DNA of 64,000 bases from Caldilineae bacterium (GCA_020634625.1 JACKBJ010000007.1:1-64000); one strand, 5' to 3'. Positions 33,576 through 43,754 are shown, numbered from the stretch's first letter. The notes: a model not told the origin generated them from the sequence alone. Numbers and translations: made by a program.

Positions 33576-34532
33576 TCAGACGGCCAGCGGCGCCCCCGCC
33601 GGCTCGGGCAGCGGCTCCGCCAAGGCCGCCGAGGCCGCCGCCTGCACCCGCAGCCGGCGCCAGTTGCGCTGGATCCGCGCCGCGACCGCCTCCAGGCTGT
33701 AGCGCTCGCGCTTGAAGCGGGCCTGGGCGGCGAAGTAGGTCGCCAGGTCCTCGTACGAGAAGCTCGGCTCGACGTTGATGACGGTCCGCTCGCCGTCGAA
33801 GACCTCGATCACCGGGTAGAGCCCGGAGCTGACGGCCAGGCGCAGCAGCTGGACGCCGTCGGCCGGCTCGGACTTCCAGCCGGTGGGGCAGGGCGACAGG
33901 ATGTGCAGGAAGCGGAAGCCCTCGAGATCCAGGCAATGCCGGAACTTGCGCATGGCGTCGTCGGGGTGGGCCAGCGACAGGCTGGCCGCGTAGGCGATGC
34001 CGTGGGCGGCCATGATGCCCACGATGTCCTTCTTGCCCACCTCCTTGCCGATGGGCGTGGTGGTGGTCACGGCGCCCAGCGGCGTGGCCGAGGAGCGCTG
34101 CCCGCCCGTGTTGCCGTAGATCTCGTTGTCGTAGCAGATGTACAGGATGTTCTCGTTGCGTTCGGCGGCCGCCGAGAGCGTGGCCATGCCGATGTCGTAG
34201 GTGCCGCCGTCGCCGGCCCAACAGAGGACGCGGGTCGCCTCGCCGTTGAGGCGCGCGGCCTGGGACAGGCCGGTGGCCATGGCCGCGGCCGAGGCGAAGG
34301 TCGAGGCCAGGATCGGCGCGCCGTAGGCCGAGTAGGGGTAGGGCCCGGCGGTGACGATGCCGCAGCAGGCCGGGATGACGATCTGGATCGGCTCGTGCGC
34401 CACCGCGCGGCTCAGAAACTGCCAGCCGATGGACATGCCGCAGCCGCCGCAGTTGGTGTTGCCCGGGCGCAGGATCGGCTCGGGTCGGTCCTGCGCCCGT
34501 TGGGCGATGCCGCCGAGGGCGGGTTCGTTCAT
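33576..34532 (-). CDS. porB: 2-oxoacid:acceptor oxidoreductase beta subunit (PorB-like, TPP-binding)
   Basis: 318 aa. The beta subunit holds thiamine diphosphate and the proximal 4Fe-4S cluster in pyruvate-type oxidoreductases (2-oxoacid + CoA -> acyl-CoA + CO2 + reduced acceptor). 'RPGNTNCGGCGMSIGWQF' gives the first cluster cysteines, 'IPACCGIVTAGPYPYSAYGAP' another, and 'VLCWAGDGGTYDIGMATLSAAAERNENILYICYDNEIYGNTGGQRS' is the TPP-Mg2+ motif (GDG...N). 'TPIGKEVGKKDIVGIMAAHG' and 'PCPTGWK' match PorB. The start ATG overlaps the alpha-subunit stop (ATGA), so translation is coupled. Substrate (pyruvate versus another 2-oxoacid) cannot be fixed from sequence alone. Confidence 0.92.
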   Translation of the reverse strand: MNEPALGGIAQRAQDRPEPILRPGNTNCGGCGMSIGWQFLSRAVAHEPIQIVIPACCGIVTAGPYPYSAYGAPILASTFASAAAMATGLSQAARLNGEATRVLCWAGDGGTYDIGMATLSAAAERNENILYICYDNEIYGNTGGQRSSATPLGAVTTTTPIGKEVGKKDIVGIMAAHGIAYAASLSLAHPDDAMRKFRHCLDLEGFRFLHILSPCPTGWKSEPADGVQLLRLAVSSGLYPVIEVFDGERTVINVEPSFSYEDLATYFAAQARFKRERYSLEAVAARIQRNWRRLRVQAAASAALAEPLPEPAGAPLAV

Positions 34533-35692
34533 CAGGCCACCTCCTGGATGATCGGCGCGCCGGCGCGTTCGAGCCCTGCCAGGTCGTCGATGACCGCCAC
34601 CAGGTGCTCCGGGCGGACGTCGCCGCCGCCGAGCCCCAGCATGTAGTTCTGGACCAGGGCATCGCGCGGCGCCAGGGCCCGCGACTCGCCCCATAGGATC
34701 CCGCCCATGCCGGGCGAGAGGTCCCGGTCCAGGATGGCCACCCGCTCGATGCCGGCCAGCTGGGCCGCCAGCTGCCGTTCCGGGAAGGGGCGGAACAGGT
34801 TGACCCGCAGCGACCCGGCCCGGATACCCTTGCGTCGGGCCTCGTCCACCGCCGCGCGCGCCGTGCTGGCCGTGGTGCCCATCGACACCAGCGCCAGCTC
34901 CGCGTCGTCCAGCCGATAGGGCACGACCGGGTCGGCCGGCCGCCGGCCGAAGACGGCCTCGAAGGCGTCCTGGGCCTCGGCGTAGACCTCGAAGACCCGG
35001 TTCATGGCCGCCGCGTGATGCTCCCGGTGCTGCTCGATCTCGTGGGGGAAGTCCAGGCCGCCCACCGTCCGCGGCTGGTCGGTCAGGCGATGCGGCAGGT
35101 CCAGCGGCGGCAGGAAGCGATCCACCTGCGCCTGATCGGGCACCTCGATCTGCATGATGGTGTGCGACAGGACGAAGGCGTCCTGACCCAGCATGGCCGG
35201 CACCAGGATGCGCGGGTCCTCGGCCACGCGGAAGCACATCAGCGACAGGTCCATCAGGTCCTGGTTGTCCTCGCAGTACAGCTGGATCCAGCCGGCGTCG
35301 CGCAGCATCAGGGTGTCGCCGTGGTCCACCCAGATGTTCCAGGGTGGCCCCATGGTGCGGTTGACCGCCATCATGACGATCGGCAGGCGGTAGAAGCCGG
35401 CGGCGAAGACGTTCTCGGTCATGTAGGCCAGGCCGTTGGAGGACGAGGCGGTGTAGGCGCGCAGGCCGGCCATCGAGAAGCCGATGCAGACCGCCATCGC
35501 GCTGTGCTCGCTCTCGACCCGGACCACGTGACCCTTCTCGATGTCCTGCTTGCACAGGAACTCGATGCACTCGGTCTGAGGCGTGATCGGATAGACCCCG
35601 CTGCCGAAGCCCCTGCCCCGGCGGTTGGCCCGACCGGCCAGGGTCGCCGCCAGGCCGGCGGCGTGGTTGGCGGTCATCAGTTGCGTGCTCAT
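34532..35692 (-). CDS. porA: 2-oxoacid:acceptor oxidoreductase alpha subunit (PorA-like)
   Basis: 386 aa. It begins 'MSTQLMTANHAAGLAATLAGRANRRG' and continues 'GSGVYPITPQTECIEFLCKQ' (the YPITPxTxxxE signature of the pyrimidine-binding domain), 'VRVESEHSAMAVCIGFSMAGLRAYTASSSNGLAYMTE' (the conserved Glu activating TPP) and 'LPIVMMAVNRTMGPPWNIWVDHGDTL'. The C-terminal half has the transketolase-C-like CoA-binding fold ('LVSMGTTASTARAAVDEARRKGIRAGSLRVNLFRPFP'). It overlaps its upstream neighbour's stop by one base and porB by four, typical of a tightly coupled complex. Length matches PorA. Confidence 0.92.
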   Translation of the reverse strand: MSTQLMTANHAAGLAATLAGRANRRGRGFGSGVYPITPQTECIEFLCKQDIEKGHVVRVESEHSAMAVCIGFSMAGLRAYTASSSNGLAYMTENVFAAGFYRLPIVMMAVNRTMGPPWNIWVDHGDTLMLRDAGWIQLYCEDNQDLMDLSLMCFRVAEDPRILVPAMLGQDAFVLSHTIMQIEVPDQAQVDRFLPPLDLPHRLTDQPRTVGGLDFPHEIEQHREHHAAAMNRVFEVYAEAQDAFEAVFGRRPADPVVPYRLDDAELALVSMGTTASTARAAVDEARRKGIRAGSLRVNLFRPFPERQLAAQLAGIERVAILDRDLSPGMGGILWGESRALAPRDALVQNYMLGLGGGDVRPEHLVAVIDDLAGLERAGAPIIQEVA

Positions 35693-37929
35693 CAGGTCAC
35701 CATCTCCAAACCGCAGCGCGGGCAGACCGAGAGGCAGATGCCGCAGCCCTTGCAGTACTCGGCGTCGATCGCGTAGGTCCCGTCGGGCTCGCGGTGGATG
35801 ATGCCCTCGGGGCAGTAGATCAGGCAGGTGTCGCAATAGGTGCAGGAGCCGCAGGACAGGCAGCGCTCGGCTTCGCTGGCGTCCGGCAGCCCCTGGCTCA
35901 CCTCGTCGAAGCCGCCGATGCGCTCCGCCGGCGCCGCCTGCCGCAGCTGCGCCGGGCTGCGCCGGGCGAAGTAGTCGAAGCGAATCCGCTCCCGCGGCAC
36001 CGCGTCGGCGCGGTCGGGGCGGGTCAGGGGCTCGAGCGCCTCGCCCAGGGCGATCAGCGCCTGCCGGGCCACGCGCCGGCCGTCGCCGATGGCATGCGTC
36101 ACCGTGCCGGCGCCGGTCGACAGGTCGCCCGAGGCGAAGACGTTCAGCGCCTCGCCGGAACGGAAAGCCCGGCCGTCCTGGAGCTTCCAGTCCTCGGGCA
36201 GCAGCGCCAGGTCGGGCGACTGGCCCAGCGCCAGCAGCACGTGGTCGCAGGCGATGCGGCTGCGGCGCTCGGTGACCAGCGGGCGCCGCCGACCGCTGTC
36301 GTCCGGCGGCCCCAGCTCGACCTCGGCCAGCTCCAGGCCGGTGACCCGGTCCTCGCCGACGAAGGCGACCGGCGCCTGGAGGAAGCGGAAGGTCACGCCC
36401 TCCTCCATGGCCTCCTCGATCTCCTCGCGGATGGCCGGCATCTCGGAGCGGCCGCGCCGATAGGCGACCGTGACGCGGTCGGCGCCGAAGCGCAGCGCGC
36501 TGCGGGCGCAGTCCATGGCCGTGTTGCCGCCGCCCAGGACCACCACGTGGCCGGTGAGCCGGGCGCCCGGCTCCAGGTTGCTGCGGTGCAGGAAGGCGAT
36601 GCCCTGCTCCACCCCCGCAAGCTCGCTGCCGGGGATGTCCAGGTCTCGCGCCTGCTGCAGGCCGGTGGCCAGGATGACCGCGTCGAAGTCCTGGCTGAGC
36701 CGCTCCAGATCGGCCTGGCCCAGGAAGGCGCCGGTGTGGGCCTCCACGCCCAGGTCGAGGATGCCCTGCAGGTCGCGCTCCAGGGCCGCGTCGGGCAGGC
36801 GATAGCCCGGGATGCCCGTGCGCAGCACGCCGCCCAGGACCGACTCGCCTTCGAAGAGCTCGGTCCGGTGGCCCTGGCGCGCCAGGGCGTAGGCCGCCGA
36901 CAGGCCGGCCGGGCCGCTGCCCACCACGGCCAGGCGCCGCGGCTGGGCGGTCGGCTGCTCGGCGGCCCGGGCGATCGGCGCGTGATCCGCCACCCAGCGC
37001 TCCAGGCCCCGCACGTTCACCGCGCCGTCGTAGTCGCGCCGGTTGCAGCCCAGCATGCAGAAGCCGGGGCATACCCGGCCGCAGACCGAGGCCAGCGGCG
37101 TGGCCTCGGCCAGGATGCCGGCCGCGGCTTCGGGGCCTTCCCGGGCCAGGGCCTGGACGAAGCCCACCACGTCGATGCCGGCCGGGCACCAGGCGTTGCA
37201 GGGGGCCAGGTTGCGCACGAACCGCGGCAGCTGGCTGCGCCAGTCGCCCGTCTTCAGGCCGGTCTCCGGTCCCTCGGTATGGGCGGTGAGCGCGAGCACC
37301 GGCGGGGGGGCGGTCGACGCCGCGGGTGCCACCGTTCGGGGAGCCGGCGGCGGGGAGGCTACCGCCCCGGCCACCGCCGCGCGAGGCCGCGGCTCGGCGA
37401 TGCGCACCGCCGCGTAGGCCTCCAGGGCCGCCGGCAGGTCGCCCGCGAGGCCCAGGTCTTCGTAGGCGCCTTCCAGGACCTCGAGCGGGATGCCCTGGGT
37501 TCGGGCGAAGGCGCCGGCGATGGTGGTGTTGACGATGACCACCGAGCGCGTGCCGATCCCGTGGCGTCGGGCGATGGCGGTGCAGTCCAGGCTGGCGGGG
37601 CGGGTGCCCGGGAAGCGTTCGGCGAAGCGCTCCGGCGGATCGGGGCTGTTGATCAGCAGGCTGCCGCCCTCGGCCAGGCCGGCCAGGCTGGCCTCGCCGA
37701 GCAGGGCCGGGTCCAGCACGAGCAGGTGGTCCGGGTGGTAGACCTTGTTGCGGTTGGTGATGGGCGCGTCGCTGACCCGGGTGTAGGCGCGGATCGGCGC
37801 GCCCGAGCGTTCGGCGGCATAGTCGCCGAAGGCTTGCACGCTCTTGCCCATGCGTGCGTAGGCGGCGGCCAGGATCTTGGCGCAGGTGACGCCGCCCTGG
37901 CCGCCGCGGCCGTGGATTCGAATCTCCAT
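35692..37929 (-). CDS. PorG-GltD-PorD fusion: gamma subunit + FAD/NAD(P)H module + ferredoxin of a 2-oxoacid oxidoreductase
   Basis: 745 aa, first gene of the operon. Residues 1 to ~185 are the gamma subunit ('EIRIHGRGGQGGVTCAKILAAA', 'VGGAPIRAY'-like 'ERSGAPIRAYTRV'). After a Pro/Ala linker, ~240-680 is a glutamate-synthase-small-subunit-like module: N-terminal Fe-S cysteines ('CNAWCPAGIDV', 'CGRVCPGFCMLGC'), FAD-binding 'VVGSGPAGLSAAYALA', NAD(P)-binding 'VVLGGGNTAMDCARSA' and 'ASGDLSTGAGTVTHAIGDGRR'. The last ~65 residues are a two-cluster ferredoxin ('CLSCGSCTYCDTCLIYCPEG', 'CKGCGICLSVCPRCG'). So the gamma and delta parts are joined with a flavin module, which would let the complex exchange electrons with NAD(P)H rather than only ferredoxin. 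The direction of electron flow is inference. Confidence 0.88.
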   Translation of the reverse strand: MEIRIHGRGGQGGVTCAKILAAAYARMGKSVQAFGDYAAERSGAPIRAYTRVSDAPITNRNKVYHPDHLLVLDPALLGEASLAGLAEGGSLLINSPDPPERFAERFPGTRPASLDCTAIARRHGIGTRSVVIVNTTIAGAFARTQGIPLEVLEGAYEDLGLAGDLPAALEAYAAVRIAEPRPRAAVAGAVASPPPAPRTVAPAASTAPPPVLALTAHTEGPETGLKTGDWRSQLPRFVRNLAPCNAWCPAGIDVVGFVQALAREGPEAAAGILAEATPLASVCGRVCPGFCMLGCNRRDYDGAVNVRGLERWVADHAPIARAAEQPTAQPRRLAVVGSGPAGLSAAYALARQGHRTELFEGESVLGGVLRTGIPGYRLPDAALERDLQGILDLGVEAHTGAFLGQADLERLSQDFDAVILATGLQQARDLDIPGSELAGVEQGIAFLHRSNLEPGARLTGHVVVLGGGNTAMDCARSALRFGADRVTVAYRRGRSEMPAIREEIEEAMEEGVTFRFLQAPVAFVGEDRVTGLELAEVELGPPDDSGRRRPLVTERRSRIACDHVLLALGQSPDLALLPEDWKLQDGRAFRSGEALNVFASGDLSTGAGTVTHAIGDGRRVARQALIALGEALEPLTRPDRADAVPRERIRFDYFARRSPAQLRQAAPAERIGGFDEVSQGLPDASEAERCLSCGSCTYCDTCLIYCPEGIIHREPDGTYAIDAEYCKGCGICLSVCPRCGLEMVT

Positions 37930-38228
37930 GGGCTTCCATCCTGATGCTCGAGGGACCGGGACTCCGGTCTCGCCGATCGAGGGTTGTTAATGACGTGGGT
38001 CCGGGACGATCGCCCGCGTTCCCGAGGATTGGCTACGATTGTATCCGACGCGGCGCGGCGCCAAGGTGGAAATCCGGTTTCGGTGCCGCCGCGGTCCCCG
38101 CCCGGCGTCGATCCGGGCGGCGCGTCGGCGGCCCCGGGCGCGGTTCTTGCGCGGCCGCCGCTAACCTCGCGCCGTGGTGGGCCGATGTGGCCGTCTACGC
38201 GCCCACCTCCGACCCCGGGAGAATCCGC

Positions 38229-40613
38229 ATGAAGCCCTCGATCCTCGCCCTGCTGCTCCTCCTCTGCGCCGGCCTGGCCGCCGGCGTCGCGGCTCAGGAG
38301 CTGCCGCCGAGCGCCGTCTTCGTCGACGCCACCGGACGGGTGCGGGTGCAGGTGCCCTCCTCGCCCGATCACTACTACCGGCTCTACGTTCGCGACGACC
38401 TGGACGCCGGCCCCGAGTGGGCGGTCTCGATGGCGCTGGGCCAGGCGGGGACGACCACCCTGAGCGAGTCCCTGTCGGCCTATCCGGCGGCGCACTATCG
38501 CGTCGTCCAGCAGTCCATCGCCGAGCCGGGCGACCTCGACGGCGACGGCATCGACGACCTCACCGAGCTGGCGAACCTCGGCCGGCAGGGCCCGCTCAAC
38601 CCGGCCGCCGAGATCGACTTCGTCGACGGCGCGGTCAGCATCCCGGATCGCGCCACCTTCGAGGCCCTGTCCTATCAGGGCAAGGACGTGCTCATCGACA
38701 CCCACCTCGAGGACCTGGAGTTCGTCAAGTTCTATCTGCTGGACACCAACACCGACAATCCCAAGGTCTACTTCATGAACACGGTCACGCACCGGGCGCA
38801 TGGCCGCTTCGCCAGCGCGATCGGGATCCCCGGCGGTGGGCGTCCGGGGCGGGGCGTGGCGGGGCAGATGCGCGGCGAGATCGTCTACCACCCGGCGGTG
38901 ATGAGCCCGAACGGCCGCCTGGGCGTCTACCGCTTCGAGTTCGAGCCCAACGACAGCTACGCCTTCGCCGACGTGCGCCTGGGCTACGAGCTGCTGGCCA
39001 AGAACATGCCCCTGCTCGAGAACAACCTGGCCTACTACCCGATGCCGCAGGCGGCGCTGCCCCGCTACCGGCAGGAGAAGGCGCTCTACGACGCCTCGCG
39101 GGTCAAGGTGATCCTGGACGAGGACATCTACGCCGACACGCGCTACATCCCGCTCAACCCGGCCGAAGGCTACGGCCTGCTGACCGTCATGGACCCCAAC
39201 GCGCGGCCCAACCCGCGCGACATCGTCATCTACGAGGCGCTGCCCAACGAGATGCCCCGGGTGGGCGGCATCATCACGACGGTGCCGCAGACGCCCCTGT
39301 CGCACGTGAACCTGCGCGCGATCCAGGACCACGTGCCCAACGCCTACATCGCCGACGCCCTGCAGGATCCGGCCATCGCGGGCCTGGTCGGGAAGCACGT
39401 CTACTACCGGGTCGCGGCCGACGGCTACACGCTGCGCGAGTCGACGCTGGCCGAGGTCGAGGCCCACTACGCCGGGCTGCGCCCCAGCGAGCCCCAGGTG
39501 CCCGTGCGCGACCTCGACGCGACCGAGATCCTGCCGTTGGACGCGATCGGCTTCGAGGACTGGACCCGCTTCGGGGTCAAGGCCGCCAACCTGGCCAGCA
39601 TGCGCCGCTTCGGCTTTCCCGAGGGAACGGTGCCCGACGGCTTCGCCGTGCCCTTCGCCTTCTACGACGCCTTCATGCAGCAGAACGGCTTCTACGACCA
39701 GGTCCGGGCCCTGCTGGCCGACCCGGCCTTCCAGAGCGACTACGACGTCCAGGAGGCGCGGCTGGCCGAGCTGCGGGAGGCCATCGAGGCGGCGGACATG
39801 CCGCCGGCGATGCTGGACGCGCTGGCCGCGATGCAGGCCACCTTCCCGGTCGGTCAATCGATCCGCTGCCGCTCCAGCACCAACAACGAGGACCTGCCGG
39901 GCTTCAGCGGGGCCGGCCTCTACGAGTCCTACACCCACAAGCCGGACGAGGGGCACATCGCCAAGTCGATCAAGCAGGTCTACGCCAGCACCTGGACCTT
40001 CCGCGCCTTCGACGAGCGGCAGTTCTACCGCATCGACCACTTCGCCACGGCCATGGGCGTGCTGGTGCACGCCAACTACGCGGACGAGGCGGCCAACGGG
40101 GTCGGGGTGACGGTCGACCCGATCTACGGCACCCGGGACACGTACTACCTCAACACGCAGGTGGGCGAGAACCTGGTGACCAACCCCGACGCCTTGTCGG
40201 TCCCGGAGGAGATCCTGCTGGGCGCCGCCGAGGGCAGCGGCTACACCATCGTGCGCCCCTCGAACCAGGTGGCGGCCGGCGAGCAGGTCCTGTCCGAGGC
40301 GCACCTCGAGGCGCTGCGGCGCTACCTCGGCGTGATCCAGCAGCGCTTCCAAGCGCTCTACGGCGCCGGCGACGACCCGGGCTTCGCCATGGAGATCGAG
40401 TACAAGGTCACCGCCGAGGACGGGCTGGAGATCAAGCAGGCCCGGCCCTGGCTCGGCAGCGACCCGCTGGATCCCGGCGCGACGCCGACGGCGGGCGCGA
40501 CGGCCCGACCCAGCCCGACCCCGGCCCCCAGCGCGACGCCGGTGCCCGGCGCCACGCGCGAGCCCGAGGGGCAGCCGTATCGCCTCTACCTGCCGCAGCT
40601 GCGGCGCGGCTGA
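38229..40613 (+). CDS. Exported PEP-synthase/glucan-dikinase-like protein with YLP tail
   Basis: 794 aa from ATG 38229 (GGGAGA upstream). A clear signal peptide (1-22, ...AGVAAQ) precedes a calcium-loop-like 'DLDGDGIDD' (~100), an unknown domain (~120-330), then a swivelling-histidine-like segment 'GGIITTVPQTPLSHVNLRA' (~350-375, His in LSHVN). After it comes a PPDK/PEP-synthase ATP-grasp domain (~440-750): 'RFGVKAANLASMRRFGFPEGTVPDGFAVPF', 'SIRCRSSTNNEDLPGFSGAGLYESY', 'MEIEYKVTAEDGLEIKQARPW'. Histidine domain before ATP-grasp is the order of alpha-glucan water dikinases, not of PEP synthase or Rph. A PT linker leads to 'YRLYLPQLRRG'. An exported ATP-using dikinase is puzzling, since ATP is scarce outside; it may have another substrate or be a binding protein. 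Confidence 0.8.
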   Translation: MKPSILALLLLLCAGLAAGVAAQELPPSAVFVDATGRVRVQVPSSPDHYYRLYVRDDLDAGPEWAVSMALGQAGTTTLSESLSAYPAAHYRVVQQSIAEPGDLDGDGIDDLTELANLGRQGPLNPAAEIDFVDGAVSIPDRATFEALSYQGKDVLIDTHLEDLEFVKFYLLDTNTDNPKVYFMNTVTHRAHGRFASAIGIPGGGRPGRGVAGQMRGEIVYHPAVMSPNGRLGVYRFEFEPNDSYAFADVRLGYELLAKNMPLLENNLAYYPMPQAALPRYRQEKALYDASRVKVILDEDIYADTRYIPLNPAEGYGLLTVMDPNARPNPRDIVIYEALPNEMPRVGGIITTVPQTPLSHVNLRAIQDHVPNAYIADALQDPAIAGLVGKHVYYRVAADGYTLRESTLAEVEAHYAGLRPSEPQVPVRDLDATEILPLDAIGFEDWTRFGVKAANLASMRRFGFPEGTVPDGFAVPFAFYDAFMQQNGFYDQVRALLADPAFQSDYDVQEARLAELREAIEAADMPPAMLDALAAMQATFPVGQSIRCRSSTNNEDLPGFSGAGLYESYTHKPDEGHIAKSIKQVYASTWTFRAFDERQFYRIDHFATAMGVLVHANYADEAANGVGVTVDPIYGTRDTYYLNTQVGENLVTNPDALSVPEEILLGAAEGSGYTIVRPSNQVAAGEQVLSEAHLEALRRYLGVIQQRFQALYGAGDDPGFAMEIEYKVTAEDGLEIKQARPWLGSDPLDPGATPTAGATARPSPTPAPSATPVPGATREPEGQPYRLYLPQLRRG

Positions 40614-40627
40614 GCGCGTCGGGTGGA

Positions 40628-40665
40628 CCGAGGTCGAGCGATCCGGCGGGATCGTTCGGCCTCGG
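40628..40665. terminator. Long hairpin between convergent genes
   Basis: A 17-bp stem (40628-40644 with 40649-40665; two mismatches that form G-U pairs in one transcript orientation) and loop GGCG separates the converging dikinase-like and transporter genes. Suited to bidirectional termination; no T-tract. Confidence 0.6.
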
Positions 40666-40680
40666 CGATCGATCGTCGCG

Positions 40681-42144
40681 CTAGGCCGGGTCGGTACGGG
40701 GGCGGTCCAGCGCCCGGGCCCGCCACCAGAGCCAGGCCGTCTGTCCGGCGGTGGCGCCGGTCATGGCGGCCAGGGCCACGAAGAGGCCGCTGGTGCCGGC
40801 CAGGCCGGCCATGGCGCCGCCGCCTTCGACCAGGCGGATCCAGCCGAAGAGGATCACGAAGCTGATCGCCAGGTACAGGGCCACCGACTCGGTGACGCCG
40901 CGGGTCCGCTTGGCCTGCACCAGCGCGCCCTGGAAGACGCTCTGGGCGACGGTCAGCGCCGGCAGCGGCAGGATCAGCCAGAGCCCGAGGCGGCCCAGCG
41001 CGACCAGCTCGGCCGGCAGCGCCGAGACGCTGCCGAGCCAGAGCGTCGAGAGCGGGGTGGCGGTCAGGAGCAGCGCGAAGCCGGTCGAGGCCAGCACCAG
41101 GAGCCAGGCGAAGCGGCGCAGCTGGGGCGCGGCGCCCGGCTCGTCCAGGCGCGCCACCACCACCTCGGTGTAGGCGATGCCGAAGCTACGCATGGCGAAG
41201 CCGAGGCCGGTGATGGCCGGCCAGACGGCCAGCGAGGTGACGGCCATCGGCAGCCGGCTCATCGCGGCGCTGCCGATGGGCTGCGCCAGCAGGACCAAGA
41301 GCGAGGTCAGCACCAGCGGCAGGTAGAAGGCGACGAAGGGCGCCAGGCGCAGGGGCTCGGCGACCGGCGGGGCGGCGGCCAGCGGGCCCGAGCGGACCGG
41401 CCGGATGGCCAGGCCGGCGTAGAGCGCTTCCATGGTCACGCCGCTGGCGATGGCCAGGGTGCCGACGACGATGCCCGGCAGGCTGCCCATCCGGAAGCCG
41501 ATGGCCAGGACCAGGCCGACCGTGGTCAGCCGCACCGCCGTGCCCAGGCCGACGGCCCGCGATCGGCCGAAGCGGATCAGGGTGCCCTGCTGGAAGCGCC
41601 GATAGGCGATGGTCCAGGTCCAGGGCGTCATGATCAGGAGGCCCAGGCGCGCCGGCTCGACGATGGCCTCCGGCGCGCCCAGCCAGCCGCGCACGACCAG
41701 GTCGAAGAGCGGCGTCAGGGCCAGCGCCAGGTGCAGCAGGGTCAAGAGCGCGCCCATCCAGGTCATGTAGCGCCGCAGGCTGCGATACGAGGCGGCGTCC
41801 CGCGACAGCGCGGTCGAGGCGGCCAGCAGCTGGATCACCGGCGACTCGATGATCAGGGCCAGCGGGAAGACCACCCCGCCGTAGGCCGCCAGGTGGATCG
41901 GCGCATCGGGCATGCGCGCGACCACCGCCACCAGGGCCGGCAGCTCGAGCGACATGAAGAGCCAGCTGGCGGCCAGCGGCCACCAGCCCTTGAAGATCTC
42001 GCCCAGGCTGGGGCCGGCCGGGCTCGGCGCCGCGGCGGGTTCCGCTTCGGAAGCGCCCCGGACGCGGTCGAGCAGCAGGGCTCGGCCCGGGCCGGCGACG
42101 GCGTCGGTGGCGAGGGTCTCGGGTCGGCGGCTGGGGTCGCGCAT
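40681..42144 (-). CDS. Polytopic membrane transporter, MATE/ANKH-like
   Basis: 487 aa. A polar N-terminus of ~45 residues is followed by about twelve hydrophobic segments. 'FKGWWPLAASWLFMSLELPALVAVVARMPD', 'LAAYGGVVFPLALIIESPVIQLLAASTALSRD' and 'MTPWTWTIAYRRFQQGTLIRFGRSRAVGLGTAVRL' resemble the MATE/MOP flippase fold, especially bacterial relatives of the progressive-ankylosis (ANKH) protein. The substrate is unknown; drug, polyisoprenoid-sugar or organic-anion export are possible. No strong Shine-Dalgarno site precedes ATG 42144. It is divergent from sdaA. Confidence 0.65.
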   Translation of the reverse strand: MRDPSRRPETLATDAVAGPGRALLLDRVRGASEAEPAAAPSPAGPSLGEIFKGWWPLAASWLFMSLELPALVAVVARMPDAPIHLAAYGGVVFPLALIIESPVIQLLAASTALSRDAASYRSLRRYMTWMGALLTLLHLALALTPLFDLVVRGWLGAPEAIVEPARLGLLIMTPWTWTIAYRRFQQGTLIRFGRSRAVGLGTAVRLTTVGLVLAIGFRMGSLPGIVVGTLAIASGVTMEALYAGLAIRPVRSGPLAAAPPVAEPLRLAPFVAFYLPLVLTSLLVLLAQPIGSAAMSRLPMAVTSLAVWPAITGLGFAMRSFGIAYTEVVVARLDEPGAAPQLRRFAWLLVLASTGFALLLTATPLSTLWLGSVSALPAELVALGRLGLWLILPLPALTVAQSVFQGALVQAKRTRGVTESVALYLAISFVILFGWIRLVEGGGAMAGLAGTSGLFVALAAMTGATAGQTAWLWWRARALDRPRTDPA

Positions 42145-42344
42145 CCGGGCATTATTGCGTCGGGCGCGGCGGAATCGAAATGTGACGCGCGGTCCGACGC
42201 GGGGCGCGACAGTTCGGCGCGCGGAGGGCTATGCTTAGCCGCCCGGCCCCGACAGGGTGGGAAGCCCTCGTCCCTGCCCCCCGGCCCTTTTCCCTGCCCC
42301 CCGCGCGCGGCTTCGTCCGCATCCCAATCCCCACCGAGGCAGCC

Positions 42345-43718
<1,374 letters not shown>

Positions 43719-43728
43719 GGCGCGGACG

Positions 43729-43749
43729 GGCCGTCGCGGACGACGGGCC
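43729..43749. terminator. Short hairpin between convergent sdaA and hydrolase genes
   Basis: GGCCGTCG, loop CGGA, CGACGGGCC: an 8-bp stem with one bulged G in the 36-bp gap. Weak case. Confidence 0.35.
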
Positions 43750-43754
43750 GGGGA

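Noticed and set aside
37653..40352. 899-codon minus-strand frame opposite the dikinase-like gene
   Set aside because: Antisense of a gene with clear ATP-grasp motifs and signal peptide; no domain of its own.
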